DNA from: an uncultured Clostridia bacterium | Lineage (GTDB): Bacteria; Bacillota; Clostridia; Christensenellales; Borkfalkiaceae | Assembly: GCA_947174955.1 (NCBI GenBank) | Contig: CAMWKX010000038.1 | Location: 1-9,167 of the forward strand | DNA length: 9,167 bases | Direction of reading: 5' to 3' | Shown: positions 1 to 5,251 of the stretch, in pieces | Position numbering within the stretch: position 1 is the stretch's first letter | How the letters are laid out: every line of letters begins with the position of its first letter | Made by a program: the position numbers and the translations under genes | Notes under the pieces: model-generated | What the model was told of the DNA's origin: nothing | Seen by the model: only the letters and a program-made list of their open reading frames with translations | The model's database searches: none

Positions 1-372
1 ATAATCTGCGACGTTTTCCACGATATTCTTGAAGAGCCGCAGCAGGCGTTGCCGAATTTCGCGACTGCACAGCTGAACGCGCCCGCAGTGGTCGCACCAC
101 CCGACGCGTCGTCGGCGGCGCAGATAAACACCGTGTGTATGCTCATAGAGAGCGAAAAGGAAAACCTCGAAAGCTCGCCCCTTTCCGAGGAGGATAAGGA
201 AGCGGCGCGCTCGCTTCTTGCAAGCCTTGCGGATGCGGTTAGGGCGGGCGACGGCAATCTCATAAAATCGCTTACCTGCGGAGATAATTATCTTGTAATG
301 CAGACCGTTTTCGTCAGCGACACGCTTGCCGTGTTGTTCGAAGCGCTCGGCGATTACCTTTCGAATTTATGA
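1..372 (+). CDS. C-terminal fragment of an unidentified protein
   Basis: The reading frame is open from the first base of the window, so the true start lies upstream; a TTG at position 49 is a poor candidate start and has no ribosome binding site. About 123 residues are visible. An Ala/Pro-rich stretch (around residues 25-40 of the fragment) is followed by charged, helix-forming sequence (LIESEKENLESS, LSEEDKEAARSLLASLADAV). That segment weakly resembles the helical lid at the end of Hsp70-type chaperones, but the resemblance is generic and I do not assign a function. There is no signal peptide or membrane segment in the visible part. The stop codon overlaps the start of the following Nudix gene by four bases (ATGA), so the two are very likely co-transcribed and translationally coupled. 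Confidence 0.7.
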   Translation: MICDVFHDILEEPQQALPNFATAQLNAPAVVAPPDASSAAQINTVCMLIESEKENLESSPLSEEDKEAARSLLASLADAVRAGDGNLIKSLTCGDNYLVMQTVFVSDTLAVLFEALGDYLSNL

Positions 373-896
373 AACTGACTGAAACGAAAATATCGTCGCA
401 AACGATTTACGACGGAAAAATTTTAAAGCTCACGGTTGACGAAGTACAGCTTCCCGACGGCAGGAGCGCGGTACGCGAGTGCGTTCGGCATCACGGCGGC
501 GCGGCGGTTCTGCTTGTAAAGGACGGCAAGGTTGCGCTTGTTAAACAGCACCGCTATCTGTACGGCGAGGATATTTACGAAATACCCGCAGGCAAGCTCG
601 AAGCGGGCGAGGATCCCGCCGTAGGCGCGGCGCGCGAGTGCGAGGAAGAGACGGGGTATTCCGCCGAGGTTGAGAAGCTTTTGGAAATTTATCCGTCGCC
701 GGGGTATACCGACGAAGTCATTCACATATATCTTGCCAAACACGCGCGGTTTGTGGGACAGCACGCCGACGACGGCGAGTTTTTGACCTGCGAATTTTTA
801 CCGCTTGAAAAAGTGGTGGAGATGATAGAAAAAAATGAAATCCGCGACGCGAAGACGGTTGCCGCAATTTACAAGTATTTAAGTATAAAAGAATAA
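369..896 (+). CDS. nudF: ADP-ribose pyrophosphatase, Nudix hydrolase family
   Basis: Predicted cytoplasmic enzyme hydrolysing ADP-ribose to AMP and ribose 5-phosphate, a clean-up step for NAD turnover products. A complete Nudix box (GX5EX7REUXEEXGU) lies at residues 75-97, reading GKLEAGE, seven residues, then RECEEETGY; its glutamates bind the catalytic metal. A proline at residue 111, 15 residues after the box glycine, within YPSPGYTDEVIHIYLA, is the mark that separates ADP-ribose pyrophosphatases from other Nudix enzymes. The length of 175 residues is normal for the family. The ATG overlaps the upstream stop (ATGA) and has no clear ribosome binding site of its own, which points to translational coupling. 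The stop codon is part of the 5' arm of the terminator. The family call is firm; the exact substrate is inferred from the proline marker. Confidence 0.9.
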   Translation: MKLTETKISSQTIYDGKILKLTVDEVQLPDGRSAVRECVRHHGGAAVLLVKDGKVALVKQHRYLYGEDIYEIPAGKLEAGEDPAVGAARECEEETGYSAEVEKLLEIYPSPGYTDEVIHIYLAKHARFVGQHADDGEFLTCEFLPLEKVVEMIEKNEIRDAKTVAAIYKYLSIKE

Positions 897-920
897 AGGG
901 AGGTCGGACGACCTCCCTTT
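895..920. terminator. Bidirectional intrinsic terminator between converging genes
   Basis: The arms 895-905 and 910-920 (AAAGGGAGGTC / GACCTCCCTTT) pair perfectly over 11 bp around a GGAC loop. Read on the minus strand the hairpin is followed by a T-rich tail (ATTCTTTTATAC), so it fits best as the terminator of the 939-1160 gene. On the plus strand the tail is poor in T, so termination of the Nudix transcript may be weaker. The plus-strand stop codon TAA overlaps the first bases of the stem. Confidence 0.8.
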
Positions 921-938
921 AAGATTGGTTACGGTAAA

Positions 939-1160
939 TCAGTTGCAACCGCAGCCGCAGCCACAGCCGTTGTTACCGCCGCAGAACAAGTTGTTCAGCG
1001 TGCCGTTTTTCCACATACTGTAAAGTAAAGCGATGAGTATGGGAGTGCAGCTGCCGGCAAGAACGCCTTCGAGTCCGTTGCCGCTGCAGCCGGACGCGAT
1101 AAGTAACAGAATAAGTATCCAAAGGCAGCTATTGCAACCACCGAGATTAAAAAGGTTCAT
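939..1160 (-). CDS. Small cysteine/glycine-rich membrane protein
   Basis: A 73-residue protein of unknown function. Two hydrophobic segments (about residues 13-24, CLWILILLLIAS, and 38-50, CTPILIALLYSMW) are separated by a Gly-rich linker, and the tail ends in alternating Gly and Cys (GCGCGCGCN). There are nine cysteines, at 9, 12, 25, 38, 60, 66, 68, 70 and 72. Its strong AGGAGG site (1167-1172) six bases before the ATG supports real and efficient translation. Short Clostridia proteins of this look are sometimes annotated as high-cysteine chorion-class proteins; I recall the pattern but cannot confirm homology. The Cys cluster could bind metal or form disulfides at the cell surface or spore coat, which is speculation. 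The gene stands alone between a convergent and a divergent neighbour, with its terminator at 895-920. Confidence 0.8.
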   Translation of the reverse strand: MNLFNLGGCNSCLWILILLLIASGCSGNGLEGVLAGSCTPILIALLYSMWKNGTLNNLFCGGNNGCGCGCGCN

Positions 1161-1166
1161 AGTTTT

Positions 1167-1172
1167 CCTCCT
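1167..1172 (-). promoter_or_regulatory. Strong ribosome binding site of the Cys-rich gene
   Basis: The minus strand reads AGGAGG, six bases upstream of the ATG at 1160. It is a perfect Shine-Dalgarno core and fixes the start codon of the small protein. Confidence 0.85.
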
Positions 1173-1182
1173 GTAAATTACT

Positions 1183-1222
1183 CTGCAAGGCGTTATGTAA
1201 AGGTATTTTTTGAACCTTGCAG
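1183..1222. repeat. 8-bp inverted repeat in the leader of the Cys-rich gene
   Basis: CTGCAAGG at 1183-1190 and CCTTGCAG at 1215-1222 are perfect inverted copies separated by 24 bases of AT-rich sequence. The pair lies 23-62 bases upstream of the small gene's ATG, close to its ribosome binding site. It could be an operator with half-sites about three helical turns apart, or a loose hairpin in the mRNA leader. I could not place a convincing sigma-A promoter for this gene, so its position relative to the transcription start is unknown. Confidence 0.4.
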
Positions 1223-1294
1223 GTCATAAACTTTCGTTATGCTTTATACTAAATAATATTTATCGGCACGAGAAAATGTTACTGCCCAATTTAC

Positions 1295-1323
1295 TTGCTA
1301 AAATAAATGCGCAATGGTATAAT
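1295..1323 (+). promoter_or_regulatory. Predicted sigma-A promoter of the ECF-S/coaX/hom operon
   Basis: TTGCTA (1295-1300) and a perfect TATAAT (1318-1323) are separated by 17 bases. Transcription would start near 1330, giving a leader of roughly 125 bases before the ATG at 1457. A second TATAAT at 1402-1407 has no good -35 element and is a weaker alternative that would shorten the leader. Confidence 0.6.
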
Positions 1324-1353
1324 TTAAGAAATTTGAGTGATTTTTGATAAAAT

Positions 1354-1443
1354 TACGGTACTTTCGGCGGGTATTTTTATAAAATCCGACCGTACATAGA
1401 GTATAATATTTTTTTGCTGCGGATATTCCGGTAAGGAAATCCG
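1354..1443 (+). promoter_or_regulatory. Structured leader: two inverted repeats upstream of the ECF-S gene
   Basis: Two potential hairpins lie between the predicted promoter and the ribosome binding site. The first pairs TACGGT (1354-1359) with ACCGTA (1389-1394) and, inside it, CGG (1365-1367) with CCG (1386-1388), enclosing an AT-rich loop. The second pairs CGGAT (1420-1424) with ATCCG (1439-1443) and TTCC (1426-1429) with GGAA (1435-1438), with one bulged A and a GGTAA loop. It ends two bases before the GGAGG site at 1446-1450. A run of seven T lies at 1409-1415 between them. It does not match a riboswitch class I know, so regulation is an inference. Confidence 0.35.
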
Positions 1444-1456
1444 ACGGAGGTGTACG

Positions 1457-2089
1457 ATGAAAAAGGACAAGGCTCACCTTGTCGCGTTTATCGGCGTAAT
1501 GTTTGCGCTGATTTTTGTGCTGTTTATGCTCGAAGGAGCATTGTCGATAGTGGCGGGAGTTTCAACCTGCGTGCTGTCTTTGCCCGTGGCAATCGCTTTA
1601 AGCGTTTACGACGACTGGAAGTCGAGCTTTATCGGCGGAACGCTGCTCGGCGTAAGCAGTTGCCTCTTCTGTCTGTTTTTCGGCTGGATAGCCGAGGCAA
1701 ACCCGCTTGTCAGCATTTTACCGCGTACAATTCTCGGCGTCGCCGCATACTGGACTTATTTCGGACTTTCAAGGCTGTTTAAAAGGGCAAAACACAGATA
1801 TTGGAGAGAGGTTTTTCCCGCTTCGATAGCAGCCGTGATAGGAACTCTGACCAACACGGTATTGTACATTCTGGCGATAAGCCTGTTCGTGAATAAAGAA
1901 ATAATGGGCGTGGGCACTACGCTTATTCAGATAGCGGCGGGAATATATTTCCCCATAGAGCTTGTGGCAAGTTTCATACTCGTGCCCATATACGTAAGCG
2001 TTATGCAAAAGGTCAGCGGCAGGTTCGTAGTGAAAAAGAAGCAGCCGCAACAAGAAGCTTTTCAGGTGAATAATGATAATCTGTCTTGA
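1457..2089 (+). CDS. ECF transporter S component, probably for pantothenate
   Basis: Predicted substrate-binding membrane subunit of an energy-coupling-factor vitamin importer. It would work with a shared EcfT/EcfA module encoded elsewhere; none is in this window. The 210-residue protein is very hydrophobic, with about six membrane segments (roughly 7-27, 29-50, 55-78, 88-105, 120-143 and 155-183) and a basic, Gln-rich C-terminal tail. Typical family signatures are LPRTILGVAAY (88-98), followed by a basic loop, and IGTLTNTVLYI (128-138). The ATG has a GGAGG site (1446-1450) six bases upstream. Substrate is inferred from context: the gene overlaps the pantothenate kinase gene by 17 bases. Known pantothenate S components are called PanT, but specificity cannot be read from sequence alone, so no symbol is given. 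Confidence 0.85.
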   Translation: MKKDKAHLVAFIGVMFALIFVLFMLEGALSIVAGVSTCVLSLPVAIALSVYDDWKSSFIGGTLLGVSSCLFCLFFGWIAEANPLVSILPRTILGVAAYWTYFGLSRLFKRAKHRYWREVFPASIAAVIGTLTNTVLYILAISLFVNKEIMGVGTTLIQIAAGIYFPIELVASFILVPIYVSVMQKVSGRFVVKKKQPQQEAFQVNNDNLS

Positions 2090-2846
2090 CGTAGGCAACA
2101 CCAATATCAAATTCGCAGTCTACGACGGCGAGGAATTAAAGCTTTCCTTCCGCGTTGCAACCGAGCACAAAAAGACCTCCGACGAGTACGGCGGTCAGCT
2201 CCTGTCCATACTTTCCACCAACGGAATAGCGGTAAGAGATATCGAAGGCGGCATAATTTCGTCCGTCGTTCCGCCGCTCGACTACACGTTGGAGCGTATG
2301 TGCAGAACCTATCTTAAAATCACGCCGCTTATGCTCGGCGCGGGCTTAAAGACGGGAATGAACCTGCGCGTTGACAACGCGCGCGAAGTGGGAGCGGACA
2401 GAGTTGTCAACAACGTTGCGGCGGTCAGAAAGTACGGCGCGCCCTGTATCGTCATCGATTTCGGCACGGCGACCACTTTCAACGTAATAAACGCCAAGGG
2501 CGAATTTATCGGCGGCGTAATCGCGCCGGGTATTAAAGGCTCTCTGGACAGCCTAGTGAATGGCACGGCAAAGCTTCCGCGCGTGGAGATAGAGCGTCCC
2601 GAACGCGTAATCGGCACCAACACGGTCACGAATATGCAGTCGGGCATAGTGTACGGGTTTGCGGGGCTTGTCGAGTATTTGGTTAAAAAAATCAAGCGCG
2701 AAATGAAGTGCGACAACGTTACCACCGTGGCGACGGGCGGTTTTTCCGAGGTCATCGCAAAGGAAATTTCGTGCATAGACAAGGTTGACAAGCTTCTTAC
2801 CCTGGAAGGTCTGAGATATCTTTACAGTATAAATAAAGAGGTATAA
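2073..2846 (+). CDS. coaX: Type III pantothenate kinase
   Basis: Cytoplasmic enzyme that phosphorylates pantothenate to 4'-phosphopantothenate, the first step of coenzyme A synthesis. It belongs to the ASKHA superfamily (acetate and sugar kinases/Hsc70/actin). Visible motifs are the N-terminal phosphate loop LDVGNTNIKFAVYDG (5-19), GADR (107-110) with the catalytic aspartate at 109, DFGTATT (129-135) for the nucleotide phosphates, GGVIAPGI (147-154), TGGFS (221-225) and the C-terminal LTLEGLRYLY (242-251). Length 257 is typical. The start lies inside the end of the ECF S gene, 17 bases overlapping, with AGGTGA just upstream, so translation is probably coupled. The pairing with an importer suggests salvage of external vitamin B5. 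The next gene starts only two bases after the stop. Confidence 0.95.
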   Translation: MIICLDVGNTNIKFAVYDGEELKLSFRVATEHKKTSDEYGGQLLSILSTNGIAVRDIEGGIISSVVPPLDYTLERMCRTYLKITPLMLGAGLKTGMNLRVDNAREVGADRVVNNVAAVRKYGAPCIVIDFGTATTFNVINAKGEFIGGVIAPGIKGSLDSLVNGTAKLPRVEIERPERVIGTNTVTNMQSGIVYGFAGLVEYLVKKIKREMKCDNVTTVATGGFSEVIAKEISCIDKVDKLLTLEGLRYLYSINKEV

Positions 2847-2848
2847 CA

Positions 2849-4129
2849 ATGAAAAAAGTCGGTGTGGCAATATTAGGTCTGGGCGTCGTCGGCGGCGGCA
2901 CTTATAAGATACTTACCGAACACAGAGAGGACTACCAACGTTCACATAAAATCGACATAGTAGTCGAAAACGTGCTCGAACTTAGAAAAGAACGCGCGCT
3001 CGAACTGGGAGTAGAGGAGAGCAAAATTTCCGCGAACATCGCCGAAATCTGTTCCAATCCCGAAGTCGATATCGTAATCGAGGTTATGGGCGGGGTAGAG
3101 CCTGCCAAGACGTTCGTGCTTGCCGCGCTCAACGCGGGCAAGTCGGTCGTGACCTCCAATAAGGAACTGTACTGCAAATACTCCCACGAGCTGGAAAAGG
3201 CGGCGATAAAGAACCACTGCGGACTCTTTTACGAGGCGAGCTGCGTAGGCGGCGTACCCGTTATCCGCGCGCTTCTGGATAACTTGCAGGGCAATAAAAT
3301 TCTGTCAATGACGGGCATCGTCAACGGCACGACCAACTATATCTTAACCAAAATGTCCAAAGAGGGCGCGTCGTACGAGGAAGTATTGAAAGAGGCGCAG
3401 AAGTTAGGCTACGCCGAGGCTGATCCGACTTCCGACGTCGAAGGCTTTGACTCGACGTACAAGCTGTCGATTTTATCCAGCCTTGCGTTCCACACCAAAA
3501 TTCCTTACACGAAAATTTACCGCGAAGGCATAACCGGCATAACGGTAGAAGATATCGAGTACGGCAAACAGATGGGCTACGTAATCAAGCTGCTTGCCAT
3601 CGGTAAAAACGGCGACAACGGCATAGAGGTGCGCGTTCACCCCGCGTTCATCCCCGCCGAACATCCGCTTGCAAGCGTCAACGACAGCTTTAACGCCGTA
3701 TATCTTAAAGGCGACAGCGTAGACGACGTAATGCTGTACGGCAGAGGCGCGGGCGCGTTGCCTACTGGCAGTGCGATCGTCGGCGACGTTATCTACTGCG
3801 CAACCCATTCCAATTATTCGTATTCGACTTTCGTCAATACCGAGGATGCGGCGCCCTCGACCAAGTTTATCGAGAATTTCGAGAGCGCGTATTATATCCG
3901 TGTGGAAGCAAGCAACCGTACGGGCGTGCTTGCCAAAATCACGTCGATATTCTCCAAGTGCGGCATAAACGTTGCGCAGATGGTGCAGGAGGACGGCAAC
4001 AGCGAAGTCGTTCCCGTCATCTTCGTAACGCACAAGACCAAAGAGCACAGCGTAAACAAGGCGGTTGCAGAAATCAAGGCAATTCCCGAAATCGCAAAAG
4101 TGGCTTCGGTCATAAGGGTTGTAAATTAA
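2849..4129 (+). CDS. hom: Homoserine dehydrogenase with C-terminal ACT domain
   Basis: Reduces aspartate 4-semialdehyde to homoserine with NAD(P)H, the branch point towards threonine and methionine. The N-terminal dinucleotide-binding loop is GLGVVGGG (10-17). SNKE (103-106) carries the conserved lysine of the TANK-like motif, GIVNGTTNYIL (156-166) is the family signature, and GYAEADPTSDVEGFDSTYKL (187-206) holds the active-site Asp/Lys region. GRGAGALPTGSAI (298-310) follows. The last 80 residues (about 347-425) form an ACT domain, the usual site of feedback control by threonine. Length 426 is normal. An AAAGAGG site (2835-2841) precedes the ATG, and the gap from coaX is two bases. No thrB, thrC or aspartokinase gene is adjacent, so linkage to the vitamin genes looks like operon convenience rather than a shared pathway. 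Confidence 0.96.
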   Translation: MKKVGVAILGLGVVGGGTYKILTEHREDYQRSHKIDIVVENVLELRKERALELGVEESKISANIAEICSNPEVDIVIEVMGGVEPAKTFVLAALNAGKSVVTSNKELYCKYSHELEKAAIKNHCGLFYEASCVGGVPVIRALLDNLQGNKILSMTGIVNGTTNYILTKMSKEGASYEEVLKEAQKLGYAEADPTSDVEGFDSTYKLSILSSLAFHTKIPYTKIYREGITGITVEDIEYGKQMGYVIKLLAIGKNGDNGIEVRVHPAFIPAEHPLASVNDSFNAVYLKGDSVDDVMLYGRGAGALPTGSAIVGDVIYCATHSNYSYSTFVNTEDAAPSTKFIENFESAYYIRVEASNRTGVLAKITSIFSKCGINVAQMVQEDGNSEVVPVIFVTHKTKEHSVNKAVAEIKAIPEIAKVASVIRVVN

Positions 4130-4133
4130 AAAA

Positions 4134-4169
4134 TTTAAACTGCGGGGTGAACCTCCCCGCTTAATTTTT
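4134..4169 (+). terminator. Intrinsic terminator after hom
   Basis: GCGGGG (4142-4147) pairs with CCCCGC (4155-4160) around a seven-base loop, followed by TTAATTTTT (4161-4169). Flanking TTTAA and TTAA bases can extend the stem imperfectly. The T tract ends exactly at the base before the ATG of the next gene, which is unusual. Confidence 0.75.
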
Positions 4170-5033
4170 ATGAAAGCATTAATAGTTATAAACGCATATA
4201 TCAAAAACCAATCTCAGATTTTTCAGGCGGAGCGCATAGGCGAGGAGCTGAAAAAGCGCGGCGCAACCGTAGAAATCAAGAAAAATTTTTCACTTGCAAA
4301 TATTGCGGGCAATGAAGTCAAAGCGGAAAAATACGATTTCTGCGTATATTTAGACAAGGATAAAGTGGCGGCGCGTCTTCTGGAAAAGAGCGGTCTGCGA
4401 CTTTTCAATACCGCTGCGGCGATCGAGGTTTGCGACGACAAAATGCTCACCAATATTGCGCTTGCAAACGGCGGTTACAATATTCCCGACTGCGTATACG
4501 CGCCCCTTTGCTATAACGCGGGGAGTGAAATCAACAGAGCATTTTTAAGCGACGTCGTGCAAAAGCTCGGTTTTCCGCTCGTGGCAAAGACCAACTACGG
4601 CTCGCTCGGAGCGGGCGTCTCGCTCATTACAGGCGACGGAAAGCTGACCGTATACGAGAGGCAAAATCTGCTCACGCCGCACTTTTACCAGAAGTATATA
4701 AACTGCGGACTCGGCGAGGATATCCGCGTAATCGTTATCGGCGGCAGGGCGGTGTGCGCAATGAGAAGGCGCAACGAGGGCGACTTCCGATCGAATATCG
4801 AACTGGGCGGCAAGGGCGAGAATTATCCTTTGAACAAGGAGCTTTCCGCGCTGTGCGAGGGGGTTGCGAAAACGCTTAAACTCGACTATTGCGGAGTTGA
4901 TATTCTGACGGGCAAGGACGGAAAGGTTTACGTATGCGAGGTGAATTCCAACGCGTTCTTCACCGCCGCCGAAAGGGTGTGCGGGGCAAACGTAGCGGGC
5001 ACGTACGCCGCATATATGCTTACTCATATCTAA
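4170..5033 (+). CDS. RimK-like ATP-grasp ligase
   Basis: Predicted ATP-dependent carboxylate-amine ligase of the ATP-grasp superfamily, forming an amide bond through an acyl-phosphate. The closest look is RimK-type glutamate ligases. The N-terminal lobe opens with MKALIVINAY. Then come LFNTAAAIEVCDDKMLTNIAL (78-98, written with its conserved Asp-Asp-Lys at 89-91), GFPLVAKTNYGSLGAGV (134-150) with ATP-binding K140, QKYI (174-177), GEDIRVIVIGG (182-192), GVDIL (242-246), and the Mg-binding EVNSNAFF (257-264). Length 287 is typical. The substrate is unknown and no neighbouring gene hints at it. The ATG is supported by the family-like N terminus, but there is no visible ribosome binding site: the bases before it are the T tract of the preceding terminator. 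The gene has its own strong terminator. Confidence 0.85.
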   Translation: MKALIVINAYIKNQSQIFQAERIGEELKKRGATVEIKKNFSLANIAGNEVKAEKYDFCVYLDKDKVAARLLEKSGLRLFNTAAAIEVCDDKMLTNIALANGGYNIPDCVYAPLCYNAGSEINRAFLSDVVQKLGFPLVAKTNYGSLGAGVSLITGDGKLTVYERQNLLTPHFYQKYINCGLGEDIRVIVIGGRAVCAMRRRNEGDFRSNIELGGKGENYPLNKELSALCEGVAKTLKLDYCGVDILTGKDGKVYVCEVNSNAFFTAAERVCGANVAGTYAAYMLTHI

Positions 5034-5044
5034 AAGGCAAGACG

Positions 5045-5084
5045 GCCCCCGCGCTTGAAGCAAGCGCGGGGGCTATTTTTATTT
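5045..5084 (+). terminator. Strong intrinsic terminator after the ATP-grasp gene
   Basis: GCCCCCGCGCTTG (5045-5057) and CAAGCGCGGGGGC (5061-5073) pair perfectly over 13 bp with a three-base loop, followed by TATTTTTATTT (5074-5084). This is the cleanest terminator in the window and insulates the flotillin gene. Confidence 0.93.
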
Positions 5085-5114
5085 CGACGGTAATATAAAT
5101 ATAAAAGTCGCAAT

Positions 5115-5154
5115 TTTTACAAGATTTCCGCAAAGTGTAAAAGGTTACCGCAAA
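5115..5154. repeat. Repeats upstream of the flotillin promoter
   Basis: A 7-bp inverted repeat (TTTTACA 5115-5121, TGTAAAA 5136-5142) is interleaved with a direct repeat of CCGCAAA (5128-5134 and 5148-5154, spaced 20 bases, about two helical turns). A palindrome CCCGCGGG follows at 5156-5163, just before the -35 element. They could be binding sites for a regulator, but short AT-rich repeats also arise by chance. Confidence 0.3.
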
Positions 5155-5172
5155 ACCCGCGGGATTTATATG

Positions 5173-5201
5173 TTGACGGATTTTGTCGAAGATGTTAAAA
5201 T
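5173..5201 (+). promoter_or_regulatory. Sigma-A promoter of the flotillin gene
   Basis: TTGACG (5173-5178) and TAAAAT (5196-5201) are separated by exactly 17 bases, five of six matches in each box. Transcription would begin near 5208, giving a leader of about 45 bases. That leader holds a small hairpin (GAGCG 5222-5226 / CGCTC 5232-5236) directly before the AAGGAGG ribosome binding site at 5237-5243. Confidence 0.8.
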
Positions 5202-5251
5202 GTTAACGTAAATAAAAAAGAGAGCGCAGAACGCTCAAGGAGGAAAAAACA

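Noticed and set aside
1241..1270. A possible sporulation sigma-E-like promoter for the Cys-rich gene (minus strand AAATATT, 13 bases, CATAACG)
   Set aside because: The -10 part matches poorly and the sequence is AT-rich enough for such matches by chance; not strong enough to list.
3473..4204. A 243-codon open frame on the minus strand across hom
   Set aside because: It is a shadow of the hom gene, which has full family motifs on the plus strand; the antisense product has no recognisable features or ribosome binding site.
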